NCBI RefSeq assembly: GCF_019970045.1
Contig: NZ_JAHXYI010000004.1
Location: forward strand, 372,001 to 436,000
Direction of reading: 5' to 3'
DNA from: Chryseobacterium sp. GVT01B
Lineage (GTDB): Bacteria > Bacteroidota > Bacteroidia > Flavobacteriales > Weeksellaceae
DNA: 64,000 bases
A model generated the notes under the pieces. That model made no database searches, was not told the DNA's origin, and saw only the letters and a program-made list of their open reading frames with translations. The position numbers were made by a program, and so were the translations under genes. Shown in pieces: positions 17,281-25,691 of the stretch (position 1 is the stretch's first letter; each line of letters opens with the position of its first letter).

Positions 17281-17676
17281 TTAATGGAACTCATTTCCGC
17301 AATAGTAACATTTGAATTTATGACTCGTCAGAAAAGAAATTCCAAAGAAACTTGTTGCGCTGTCATCTCTGTAAATATGATTGGAACCGCATTTCGGACA
17401 GACAAAATCAAACTCAGGATCTTCAATGGTGTGTTCTACTTCCAGCGAATACTGTTCATTGTCCTTATAATCCTGCAATACCTGCTTGGCCTTTTCCAGA
17501 TCTTCTTCAAAAACCTGAAGTTGTATTCCGCCTACCGCTTGTGACAAAAGCCAATCCGACTGGATAAGCTGTTCATTCGCAATGAAGCTGTTGATATCGT
17601 TTTCAGCCAATATCTGTTTGTCCCTGTTAGCTTCAAGGGCAGTTTCATAAAATTTAAAACGAACCAGATCAGACAT
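17281..17676 (-). CDS. DUF2007 protein with C-terminal zinc ribbon
   Basis: The N-terminal half (about 1-70) is a DUF2007 domain (ALEANRDKQILAENDINSFI...GGIQLQVFEEDLEKAKQVL), a small PII-like fold often annotated as a putative signal-transducing domain. The C-terminal part is a zinc ribbon with CPKCGSN (about 95) and CYYCGNEFH at the end. It begins two bases after the exonuclease stop, which indicates translational coupling. Confidence 0.85.
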   Translation of the reverse strand: MSDLVRFKFYETALEANRDKQILAENDINSFIANEQLIQSDWLLSQAVGGIQLQVFEEDLEKAKQVLQDYKDNEQYSLEVEHTIEDPEFDFVCPKCGSNHIYRDDSATSFFGISFLTSHKFKCYYCGNEFH

Positions 17677-17678
17677 AT

Positions 17679-18443
17679 TTAAAATCTGCTTGAGAGTTGA
17701 ATTTTTGTAAAAACTTTCTTCGTATACAACGGAAAGTCAGCATTCTGAAGCCATCCGAAATATCCTAAATCTTTTTGGAATACCGCTTTCACGCCCTGGC
17801 CTTTATATTTTCCAAAGTTGAAAACTTCTTCCATTTTTTCGTTATATCCGATAAATCCGGCAAGATCTGCATTCTTATTATGGAATGTAAACTCACTTAG
17901 CGGAGCTATTTCATTCGGAATATCATCATATTTTCCTACTTGTGCATCCAGAACTTCAAACGTTGCCATGACATCAGCTTCTGCAGAATGGGCATTTTCC
18001 AGTGTTTTTCCACAGTAAAACTGATAAGCAGCTCCTAAATTTCTAGGTTCTTTTTTATGGAAAATAGTCTGCGCATCTACTAATCTGAATTTACTCAGAT
18101 CAAAATCCATTCCTACTCTTAAAAGCTCTTCAGCTAAAAGCGGAACATCAAACCTGTTGGAATTAAACCCTCCCAAGTCACTTCCGGTAATCATTTCCAT
18201 AATTTTAGAAGCAATATCTCTGAAGGTGGGTGCATCTTTTACATCTTCATCATAAATTCCGTGGATCTCACTGCTTTCTTTAGGAATAAGCATTTCCGGG
18301 TTGACGCGCAATGTTTTGCTTTCTCTGGAAGCATCAGGATTTACTTTTAAGATACAGATTTCAACAATTCTGTCTTTTCCGATGTTGGTTCCTGTTGTTT
18401 CAAGGTCAAAAATACAAAGTGGTTTATGGAGTTTTAAATTCAT
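17679..18443 (-). CDS. 3'-5' exonuclease, DnaQ-like (DEDDh)
   Basis: The exonuclease motifs of the DEDDh family are complete: FDLETTG (Exo I, about 12-18), GFNSNRFDVPLL (Exo II) and HSAEADVMAT (Exo III). At 254 residues it is a stand-alone proofreading-type or RNase T-like nuclease with an extra C-terminal region that has a GKYKGQ motif. It is the first gene of the leftward unit leading to DUF2007. Confidence 0.92.
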   Translation of the reverse strand: MNLKLHKPLCIFDLETTGTNIGKDRIVEICILKVNPDASRESKTLRVNPEMLIPKESSEIHGIYDEDVKDAPTFRDIASKIMEMITGSDLGGFNSNRFDVPLLAEELLRVGMDFDLSKFRLVDAQTIFHKKEPRNLGAAYQFYCGKTLENAHSAEADVMATFEVLDAQVGKYDDIPNEIAPLSEFTFHNKNADLAGFIGYNEKMEEVFNFGKYKGQGVKAVFQKDLGYFGWLQNADFPLYTKKVFTKIQLSSRF

Positions 18444-18481
18444 GTTGATGATTAATAATTTGAAAATGTGTTTTACTTAAA

Positions 18482-18502
18482 ATAAGGTGATAAAAACCTT
18501 AT
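18482..18502 (-). terminator. Weak terminator after pssA
   Basis: Read leftward, stem ATAAGGT/ACCTTAT with an AT-rich loop is followed by a short T run. Confidence 0.4.
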
Positions 18503-18518
18503 GTAAATTCTTTAATTT

Positions 18519-19232
18519 CTATTTTAACTGTCCCTGAAAAACAAGAGACACCAATATATAATAAATAACAAGCATCGGAATTCCTACCACCTGAAACAGG
18601 GCAAGAATAGCAATACCTCCTACCAGTAATACAACTTTAGGGTAATTATCTTTTAGTTGTTTTGATTTGAATTTCATCGCCATCATCTTAATCGGGCTGA
18701 TCAGAAGCCATGAGGTAAGAAGAGTCAGAAGAATCAGCAGCAGCTCATTATTGAACAAAAAGCTGAAAGTTCCGGTTTCTTTAAAAGCATAATAAAGACC
18801 AAACAATAAAACAGTATTGGTTGGCGTATTCAATCCTTTGAAATAATAACGCTGCTCTTCATCAAGGTTGAAGATGGCAAGTCTCAGGCAGGAAAATACC
18901 GTAACGATCAATCCGAGATATTTGATTTCAAACGGAAAGTGAATCCCAAGAAGCTCTGCACCAAACGGTTCAAGAGCTTTATACATAGTAAGTCCCGGAA
19001 TGACCCCAAAGCTTACCATATCCGCAAGAGAATCCAGCTGAAGTCCCAGATTGGAATTTGATTTTAAAGCTCTGGCTACAAAGCCGTCGAAAAAATCGAA
19101 AATAGAAGAGAGAATAAGACAGATCGCAGTCGTCTGATAATCTCCTAAAATTAGATGTATTGCTCCTATACAGCCTGCAAATAAGTTAGCCAGGGTTAAG
19201 GCATTGGCCAGATTATTTTTTATAAAATCCAT
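18519..19232 (-). CDS. pssA: CDP-alcohol phosphatidyltransferase, probable phosphatidylserine synthase
   Basis: This integral membrane enzyme transfers a phosphatidyl group from CDP-diacylglycerol to an alcohol. The family motif D-x2-DG-x2-AR-x8-G-x3-D-x3-D is complete between Asp46 and Asp71. The NALTLANLFAGCIG start and several hydrophobic segments fit PssA of Bacteroidota, which leads to phosphatidylethanolamine. The exact alcohol acceptor rests on overall resemblance. A -7 box lies five bases before its start codon. Confidence 0.88.
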   Translation of the reverse strand: MDFIKNNLANALTLANLFAGCIGAIHLILGDYQTTAICLILSSIFDFFDGFVARALKSNSNLGLQLDSLADMVSFGVIPGLTMYKALEPFGAELLGIHFPFEIKYLGLIVTVFSCLRLAIFNLDEEQRYYFKGLNTPTNTVLLFGLYYAFKETGTFSFLFNNELLLILLTLLTSWLLISPIKMMAMKFKSKQLKDNYPKVVLLVGGIAILALFQVVGIPMLVIYYILVSLVFQGQLK

Positions 19233-19237
19233 AACTA

Positions 19238-19245
19238 CAAAATTA
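19238..19245 (-). promoter_or_regulatory. -7 element TAATTTTG for pssA, five bases before ATG
   Basis: Read leftward, TAATTTTG is followed by TAGTT and the ATG at 19232, a layout that predicts a leaderless or nearly leaderless mRNA. Confidence 0.5.
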
Positions 19246-19309
19246 CAGTTTTTAAAAATTCTAACTCAAAATAATCTGCACTAAAAAATGCATTAAAGTG
19301 TTTTTGGTG

Positions 19310-19317
19310 TAAATTTG
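19310..19317 (+). promoter_or_regulatory. -7 element TAAATTTG, four bases before ATG
   Basis: TAAATTTG is followed by CCCC and the ATG at 19322. This is the same N4 spacing as at 4661, 33378 and 59186. Confidence 0.6.
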
Positions 19318-19321
19318 CCCC

Positions 19322-21250
19322 ATGAAATTTTTAAAAGGATTTAGAAAACAGGAAGTTCTGGCATTAGTTTACAGGATTTTTTTAGCCTATGTTTTTTATC
19401 AGATTGCCAGACTTTTATTCTGGTATTTTAATAAAGATCTGATTAAAGTTGACTCTGTTTCAGAATACATAAAGCTGGCCTTCCATGGTACGGCTTTCGA
19501 TACCACTGCTATTTTATATGTCAATGCATTGTTTATACTCCTTAGTTTATTGCCTTTGGTGATCAATACAAAAAAGGTCTTTCAGAAAATTCTTTTCTGG
19601 CTGTATTTTATCACGAACGGGATTGCTTATGCGATGAATTTCGGGGATTTTATTTACTATAAATTTGCACAGGCAAGGCTTACCTCTGCCGTATTCCAAG
19701 TGGCAGAACATGAATCCAATGTCTCCCAAACGCTGATGATCTCTGTGGGAGAGCATCCTTTTGTGCTGATTTGGTTTATTGTTTTAATGGGATTGTGGGT
19801 TTTCCTTTACAAAAGAGTAAAAGTGGAGGAAGCGAAACCTTTAAAATTAGTTCCTTATTTTATTACTTCCATTATTACGCTGTGTCTCACTGCGGTATTG
19901 GTGGTAGGAGGAATCAGAGGAGATTTCAAACACAGTACAAGACCTATTAATATGGTGGATGCTACCCGTTTTGTAACAAATCCACTGCAGGGAAATATGG
20001 TGCTCAACAGTACATTCTCCTTTTTCAGAACTTTAAATACCAATAATTTTAAGGAAGTTCATTTCGTAGATGAAAAATATATCGAAGAAAATGTACAGCC
20101 TTATAAAGTATATGACAGAAAAGTTGAAAACCGACCTAATATCGTTATTTTCATTGTAGAGTCTTTTGGAAGAGAATATTCCGGAGCGTTCAATAAAGAT
20201 AAAAATATTAAAGATTACGTTTCTTACACCCCGTTTATGGACAGTCTGGCTGGACAGAGTCTGATTTTCCCCAATACTTTTGCGAATGGAAGACAGTCAA
20301 TTCATGGAATGAGCAGCGTATTGGCCGGAATTCCGAGTCTTACGGATGCCTTTACCGGATCACCTTATTCCAATCAGAAAATTCAGTCTATTGTGTCTGT
20401 TTGTAATGATCTTGGATATGATACTTCTTTTTATCACGGAGCGCCGAATGGCTCTATGGGATTCTTGGGATTTGGAAATATTTTAGGATTCAAACACTAT
20501 TTCGGAAAGACAGAATACAATCATGATGAAGATTTCGATGGAATGTGGGCTATATGGGATGAGCCCTTCCTTCAGTATTTTGCTAAAAATGTCGGGAAGA
20601 AGCAACCTTTTATGACGACTGTTTTTACTGCTTCATCACATCATCCTTTTAAAGTACCTGAAAAATATAACGGTAAATTTAAAAAAGGAAAGATTGAAAT
20701 CCATGAGCCGATGCAGTATACGGATTATGCCATCAAACAATATTTTGAAACCGCTAAAAAGCAGCCTTGGTATAACAATACCATCTTCGTTTTCACCGGA
20801 GATCATACCAATCAGGTGTATTACCCGGAATACGAAAGAGCGATGAACCGTTATGCCGTTCCATTGGTTTTTTATTCTCCGAATCCCGCCTATCAGCTGA
20901 AAGGAGTAAATCAGGAAATAGCACAGCAGGCGGACATATATCCTACATTGGCTGATCTTATCGGGTATAACAAACCTATCAGAAGCTGGGGTAGAAGTTT
21001 GGTAAGTGATAAAAAGTACCCTTTTATCGTTGTAAATTCAGATGGAAGTACAGATCAGTTTATGATCGGGAATTACATTTATCGCTTTGACGGAAAAGAA
21101 ATTATCGGTGTGTATGATAAATCTGACCTGAGTCTTGAGAAAAATATACTCAATGAGGTTAAAAATGCTGAAGTGGAGCAGGGGAAGAAAACCGCAAAAG
21201 CATGGTACCAGGACTATATGGATAGAGTGATTAACAGGAAACTGTATTAA
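19322..21250 (+). CDS. LTA-synthase-family membrane sulfatase/phosphotransferase
   Basis: About five N-terminal transmembrane segments (residues 1-200) are followed by a periplasmic alkaline-phosphatase-fold domain. It starts at NIVIFIVESFGREY (about 275) with metal-binding residues, has the nucleophile region ANGRQSIHGMSS and the later SSHHPFKVP and FTGDHTNQ motifs. This architecture is shared by lipoteichoic acid synthases and by envelope phosphoglycerol or phosphoethanolamine transferases. In a Gram-negative cell it more likely modifies an envelope glycan or lipid. It is divergent from pssA. Confidence 0.9.
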   Translation: MKFLKGFRKQEVLALVYRIFLAYVFYQIARLLFWYFNKDLIKVDSVSEYIKLAFHGTAFDTTAILYVNALFILLSLLPLVINTKKVFQKILFWLYFITNGIAYAMNFGDFIYYKFAQARLTSAVFQVAEHESNVSQTLMISVGEHPFVLIWFIVLMGLWVFLYKRVKVEEAKPLKLVPYFITSIITLCLTAVLVVGGIRGDFKHSTRPINMVDATRFVTNPLQGNMVLNSTFSFFRTLNTNNFKEVHFVDEKYIEENVQPYKVYDRKVENRPNIVIFIVESFGREYSGAFNKDKNIKDYVSYTPFMDSLAGQSLIFPNTFANGRQSIHGMSSVLAGIPSLTDAFTGSPYSNQKIQSIVSVCNDLGYDTSFYHGAPNGSMGFLGFGNILGFKHYFGKTEYNHDEDFDGMWAIWDEPFLQYFAKNVGKKQPFMTTVFTASSHHPFKVPEKYNGKFKKGKIEIHEPMQYTDYAIKQYFETAKKQPWYNNTIFVFTGDHTNQVYYPEYERAMNRYAVPLVFYSPNPAYQLKGVNQEIAQQADIYPTLADLIGYNKPIRSWGRSLVSDKKYPFIVVNSDGSTDQFMIGNYIYRFDGKEIIGVYDKSDLSLEKNILNEVKNAEVEQGKKTAKAWYQDYMDRVINRKLY

Positions 21251-21396
21251 AAACGGTTAGCTGGGAACAGGTTTTTCTGCTTTTCTTTATCTCTTTATGC
21301 TTTGTATAATAAAAGTTTTTGTTCGTTGAAAATTAATTTATATTTTTAACAATACGTAGATAAGAATATTGTATTAAAATTAAAACTATAAGAAAT

Positions 21397-21816
21397 ATGA
21401 AAAAAATATTGTTAACGTTCGCGCTTTCTCTATGTGGTGTACTTACATTTGCACAGATAGAAGGCAAGTGGAAAACAATAGATGATGAGACAAAACAGGC
21501 AAAATCTATTGTTGAAGTATTCAAAAAGTCAGACGGGAAATATTATGGGAAAGTTTCTCAGTTATTAATAAAACCAGCTGAACCCAACTGTACACTTTGT
21601 AAAGATGACAGAAAGGGAAAACCAATTGTAGGATTGGAGATCATCAGAGGATTGAAAAAAGACGGTGATGAGTTTACCGGAGGAACAATTACGGACCCTA
21701 AAACAGGGAAAACCTACAAGTGTACTATTACAAGAAGCGGAGATAAGCTGAATGTAAGAGGTTACTTAGGATTATCTTTATTAGGAAGAACCCAGGTTTG
21801 GGAGAAAGCTAATTAA
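21397..21816 (+). CDS. DUF2147 secreted protein
   Basis: A signal peptide (about 1-19, ending TFAQ) is followed by IEGKWKTIDDETKQAKSIV, the DUF2147 opening, then CTLCKDDRKGKP and the conserved ending LRGYLG-like segment with RTQVWEKA. The family has a small beta-barrel fold and no proven function. It follows the sulfatase gene by 146 bases and is closed by a strong terminator. Confidence 0.9.
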   Translation: MKKILLTFALSLCGVLTFAQIEGKWKTIDDETKQAKSIVEVFKKSDGKYYGKVSQLLIKPAEPNCTLCKDDRKGKPIVGLEIIRGLKKDGDEFTGGTITDPKTGKTYKCTITRSGDKLNVRGYLGLSLLGRTQVWEKAN

Positions 21817-21837
21817 TATAAGTTTAAATAGAATTTT

Positions 21838-21870
21838 AAAACGGCATTTCAGCAATGAAATGCCGTTTTT
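21838..21870 (+). terminator. Rho-independent terminator
   Basis: Perfect 14-bp stem (AAAACGGCATTTCA and complement) with loop GCAA and T tract. Confidence 0.9.
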
Positions 21871-21969
21871 GTATAGGAAAGATTTAAAAGAAATTCTTTT
21901 CCATACTTTAGAAAAAACAAGAAAGAATAGTACAGCCATGAAGAAAAATCATTTTTAAATAAAATTAAT

Positions 21970-22004
21970 AAAAAGACTTCTCGCTCAAATGAGGAGTCTT
22001 TTTA
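21970..22004 (+). terminator. Second terminator-like hairpin, 100 bases further on
   Basis: Thirteen-bp stem AAAAAGACTTCTC/GAGGAGTCTTTTT with an eight-base loop and T tract. No gene lies between it and the previous terminator, so it may end a short RNA or act as a backup. Confidence 0.6.
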
Positions 22005-22027
22005 TGATGTGTATAATAAAAAATCAC

Positions 22028-22035
22028 TATTTTTG
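22028..22035 (+). promoter_or_regulatory. -7 promoter element TATTTTTG
   Basis: TAnnTTTG box 23 bases before the pdhB start. Confidence 0.6.
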
Positions 22036-22058
22036 TAGTCTAAATTTTTCGAATAAAT

Positions 22059-23039
22059 ATGGCAGAATATACTTTTCGTGAGGTAATTGCACAGGCAATG
22101 AGCGAGGAAATGCGTAAAGACGAATCCATCTTTTTAATGGGGGAGGAAGTTGCAGAATACAATGGTGCTTATAAAGCTTCAAAAGGAATGCTGGATGAGT
22201 TTGGTCCTAAAAGAGTAATTGATACTCCAATTGCAGAACTTGGGTTTACAGGAATTGCTGTTGGTGCTGCAATGAATGGTAACAGACCAATTGTAGAGTA
22301 TATGACATTCAATTTCTCATTGGTAGGAATTGATCAGATTATCAATAATGCTGCAAAAATCCGTCAGATGAGTGGTGGACAATGGAACTGTCCAATCGTT
22401 TTCCGTGGGCCTACGGCTTCTGCAGGACAATTGGGAGCTACCCACTCTCAGGCCTTTGAAAACTGGTTTGCAAACATTCCTGGCCTTAAAGTAGTGGTTC
22501 CTTCAAATCCTTACGATGCGAAAGGATTGTTGAAAACAGCAATTCAGGATAATGATCCGGTTATTTTCATGGAGTCTGAGCAGATGTATGGAGATAAAAT
22601 GGAAATTCCTGAAGAAGAATACTACTTACCATTAGGAAAAGCAGATATCAAGAGAGAAGGTACAGATGTTACTTTGGTTTCTTTCGGTAAAATCATGAAG
22701 CTGGCTTTACAGGCTGCTGAAGATATGGCTAAAGAAGGAATCTCTGTAGAGGTTATTGACCTTAGAACAGTTCGTCCTCTTGATTTTGATACTATTCTGG
22801 CATCAGTGAAGAAAACAAATAGATTGGTTATTTTAGAAGAAGCTTGGCCATTTGCGTCTATATCTTCTGAAATTACTTATATGGTACAGCAAAAAGCATT
22901 TGACTATTTAGATGCTCCTATCAAGAGAATTACTACTCCTGATGCACCTGCGCCTTACTCTGCTGCATTATTTGCAGAATGGTTCCCTAAACTTGAAAAA
23001 GTAAAAGAGGAAATCAAAAAAGCGATGTACGTAAAATAG
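22059..23039 (+). CDS. pdhB: Pyruvate dehydrogenase E1 component, beta subunit
   Basis: E1-beta pairs with E1-alpha to decarboxylate pyruvate with thiamine diphosphate. The 326-residue length, the start TFREVIAQAMSEEM with GEEVAEYNGAYK, and the segments DTPIAELGFTGIAVGAA and RGPTASAGQLGATHSQ are typical of PdhB. The C-terminal transketolase domain contains VIDLRTVRPLDFDTI. The partner alpha subunit and E2 are not in this window, so the complex genes are dispersed. It is monocistronic with its own promoter and terminator. Confidence 0.95.
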   Translation: MAEYTFREVIAQAMSEEMRKDESIFLMGEEVAEYNGAYKASKGMLDEFGPKRVIDTPIAELGFTGIAVGAAMNGNRPIVEYMTFNFSLVGIDQIINNAAKIRQMSGGQWNCPIVFRGPTASAGQLGATHSQAFENWFANIPGLKVVVPSNPYDAKGLLKTAIQDNDPVIFMESEQMYGDKMEIPEEEYYLPLGKADIKREGTDVTLVSFGKIMKLALQAAEDMAKEGISVEVIDLRTVRPLDFDTILASVKKTNRLVILEEAWPFASISSEITYMVQQKAFDYLDAPIKRITTPDAPAPYSAALFAEWFPKLEKVKEEIKKAMYVK

Positions 23040-23047
23040 TTATAGAG

Positions 23048-23073
23048 AAAAACTTCCGAAAGGAAGTTTTTTC
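23048..23073 (+). terminator. Rho-independent terminator
   Basis: Ten-bp stem AAAAACTTCC/GGAAGTTTTT with loop GAAA. Confidence 0.85.
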
Positions 23074-23100
23074 ATTTATTATATTCATGAAGAAAAATTC

Positions 23101-23128
23101 TTGACGTCATAAAATTAGTATAAATTTG
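23101..23128 (+). promoter_or_regulatory. kup promoter, -33 TTG and -7 TAAATTTG
   Basis: TTG at 23101 and TAAATTTG at 23121-23128 are separated by 17 bases, a good Bacteroidota -33/-7 pair. The palindrome TGACGTCA overlaps the -33 side. Confidence 0.6.
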
Positions 23129-23153
23129 CGCCTTTAAAATAAATTAAGCTGAT

Positions 23154-25148
23154 ATGGCAGAAGTTACAGAAGATGGTTACCACTTCGATATAAAGAAGCT
23201 TTCCTTTATGGGAGTTTTAGTGTCTCTAGGAATTGTTTTTGGAGATATTGGTACCTCTCCGCTTTACGTAATGAAAGCAATTGTGAATGCAAGATTCCAA
23301 GGGAGTAATATGCCTTTCAATGAATACATAGAAGGTGCTCTTTCCTGTATTATTTGGACACTTACCCTGCAGACCACAATAAAATATGTGATCATCGCTT
23401 TAAGAGCAGATAACAAGGGTGAAGGAGGTATTCTTGCTTTGTTTTCACTAGTTAAAAATCTTAAGAAAGGATGGTTGTATCTGATTGCCATTGTAGGAGC
23501 AGCCGCTCTTATTGCAGACGGGGTAATTACGCCATCGCTTACCGTAATGTCGGCTATTGAAGGTCTGGAAATTTATAACCCTCATACCCCTGTTGTACCA
23601 ATCACCATTGGAATTCTGATTGTTATTTTTGTGGTACAGCAATTCGGAACCAGCTTTATCGGGAAGTTTTTTGGCCCTGTAATGGTTGTTTGGTTCTTAG
23701 TATTAGGAGGTTTGGGAGTGATGCATTTAAGTGAGAATTTTGAGATATTAAGATCTTTCAATCCTTACTATGCTTATAAACTTATTGTCAACTCACCAAG
23801 TGCCATTGTTATTTTAGGTGCTGTTTTCCTTTGTACAACGGGAGCGGAAGCCCTTTATTCAGACTTAGGACACTGTGGTGCAAAAAATATCAGAGTAAGT
23901 TGGGGATTTGTTAAAATCATGCTTATTCTAAACTATCTTGGACAGGGAGCTTGGCTTTTGACTAATTACAATAAACCTGGATTCTCCGTAGTAAACCCGT
24001 TCTTTGGAATTATGGAAGAATGGATGATCATCCCGGGAGTAATTTTGGCAACAGCCGCTGCAATTATTGCCAGCCAGGCATTGATTACAGGTTCTTTTAC
24101 CATCTTCTCAGAAGCAATGTCTCTTAACCTGTGGCCAAATCAAAAAATTGATTATCCTTCAGGGGTGAAAGGACAAATGTATATCCCAAGAATCAACTGG
24201 GGACTTCTTATTCTGTGTATTATTGTCGTTCTGCATTTCAGGGAATCCGGAAAAATGGAAGCCGCGTATGGACTTTCCATTACAGTTACGATGCTGATGA
24301 CAACAATCCTGCTTGTGTTCTGGTTATTGAAACAAAGAGTAAGCAAAATATTGATTTTATTTTTTGCATTTGTTTATATGGCTATTGAATTAGGTTTCTT
24401 CAGTGCCAATATTATCAAATTCATGGAAGGAGGTTGGATTACCGTTGTATTGGCTGGTTCTATCGGACTTTCTATGTATGCATGGTATAACGGACGACTG
24501 ATTAAAACAAGATTTATCCAGTTTGTGAAAATTGAAAAATACGTGTCCATCCTTAAAGATATGAAACTGGATGAAACCATACCGAAATATGCTACAAACC
24601 TTGCTTATCTGAGCAGAGCAAAAAGAAATGATGAAGTGGAATCAAAAATCATCTATTCCATCATCAAAAAACAGCCGAAAAGAGCAGATCATTATTTTAT
24701 CCTGAGCATCGTAAACCAGGAAGATCCCTATACTTTCAAATATACAGTGGACGAAATTCTTCCCGGAACAGTATATAAAATCAACTTCCTTTTAGGATTT
24801 AAAGTAGACAGAAGAATCAATGACTATTTCAATATGGTTCTTAAAGATTTAATGGCTGACGGAACCATTCCTTCAAGAAGCAGCCACCCTTCATTAAGAT
24901 CTCATGAAATACCGCCGGATCTTAAATATGTAATCATAGATAATACTTATATCAACGATATCCTTTTAACTGTTAAACAAAAGATTATTCTTAACATTTA
25001 TAACTTTGTGAAGTATATCGGAAGTGATGACTTTAAGGCTTGGGGAGTATCTTCTCATAACGTTGAAGTAGAATCTGCACCTATTACAGAACTTACGGTT
25101 TATGATAATAAGATTGAGCAGTCGGGGTACTTCCGACACAACTCTTAG
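23154..25148 (+). CDS. kup: KUP family potassium uptake protein
   Basis: This inner-membrane proton-coupled K+ importer has about 12 hydrophobic segments over residues 15-430. The family signature GIVFGDIGTSPLYVMKA is at about 27-43, and TTGAEALYSDLGHCG lies near 227. The hydrophilic C-terminal region (about 435-664) is longer than the membrane part requires and is typical of KUP. It is followed 66 bases later by fur, which has its own promoter. Confidence 0.95.
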   Translation: MAEVTEDGYHFDIKKLSFMGVLVSLGIVFGDIGTSPLYVMKAIVNARFQGSNMPFNEYIEGALSCIIWTLTLQTTIKYVIIALRADNKGEGGILALFSLVKNLKKGWLYLIAIVGAAALIADGVITPSLTVMSAIEGLEIYNPHTPVVPITIGILIVIFVVQQFGTSFIGKFFGPVMVVWFLVLGGLGVMHLSENFEILRSFNPYYAYKLIVNSPSAIVILGAVFLCTTGAEALYSDLGHCGAKNIRVSWGFVKIMLILNYLGQGAWLLTNYNKPGFSVVNPFFGIMEEWMIIPGVILATAAAIIASQALITGSFTIFSEAMSLNLWPNQKIDYPSGVKGQMYIPRINWGLLILCIIVVLHFRESGKMEAAYGLSITVTMLMTTILLVFWLLKQRVSKILILFFAFVYMAIELGFFSANIIKFMEGGWITVVLAGSIGLSMYAWYNGRLIKTRFIQFVKIEKYVSILKDMKLDETIPKYATNLAYLSRAKRNDEVESKIIYSIIKKQPKRADHYFILSIVNQEDPYTFKYTVDEILPGTVYKINFLLGFKVDRRINDYFNMVLKDLMADGTIPSRSSHPSLRSHEIPPDLKYVIIDNTYINDILLTVKQKIILNIYNFVKYIGSDDFKAWGVSSHNVEVESAPITELTVYDNKIEQSGYFRHNS

Positions 25149-25191
25149 CCTTATGGCATCTAACCATACTATCTATTTAAATAAAATTCAA

Positions 25192-25199
25192 TAAATTTG
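25192..25199 (+). promoter_or_regulatory. -7 promoter element TAAATTTG
   Basis: TAnnTTTG box 15 bases before the fur start codon. Confidence 0.55.
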
Positions 25200-25214
25200 T
25201 AGATAATTTTTTTA

Positions 25215-25688
25215 ATGGATACAGTACAAAAAGAAAAAAATATAGCTTTGATCAAGGATGTTTTGAGAAACTACTTATTAGAAAAAGGGTTCAGAAACAC
25301 ACCTGAAAGATATACGATATTAGAAGAGATTTATAATATGGATCATCACTTCAACGTTGATGATCTGTATCTTCTGATGATGCAGAAGAAATATCATGTT
25401 TCCAAAGCAACGATTTACAACACTATTGAAATTTTCCTTGATGCAGGTTTGATCCGTAAGCATCAGTTCGGAGAAAAGACATTGACCTCTTCATCTTATG
25501 AGAAGTCTTATTTTGACAAACAGCATGACCACCTGGTGATCTACAAAAAAGACTCTGATAAAGAGATTGAAGAAATTATTGAATTCTGTGACCCAAGGAT
25601 CCAAGGAATCAAAGAAGCCATCGAAGAAGCGTTTGGCGTAAGAATTGATTCTCATTCGCTATATTTCTATGGCACTAAGAATGACTAA
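25215..25688 (+). CDS. fur: Fur family metal-responsive regulator
   Basis: A 157-aa Fur-type repressor: an N-terminal winged helix (NTPERYTILEEIYNMDHHFNVDDLYLLM and KATIYNTIEIFLDAGLI) and a dimerisation domain with ligand-like residues KQHDHLVIYKK and DSHSLYFYG. The structural CxxC pairs of many Fur proteins are absent, with only one Cys (EFCDPRIQ). The stop is three bases before the OstA-like start, so the two genes are coupled. A direct Fur-to-OstA regulatory link is not implied. Confidence 0.9.
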   Translation: MDTVQKEKNIALIKDVLRNYLLEKGFRNTPERYTILEEIYNMDHHFNVDDLYLLMMQKKYHVSKATIYNTIEIFLDAGLIRKHQFGEKTLTSSSYEKSYFDKQHDHLVIYKKDSDKEIEEIIEFCDPRIQGIKEAIEEAFGVRIDSHSLYFYGTKND

Positions 25689-25691
25689 TTA

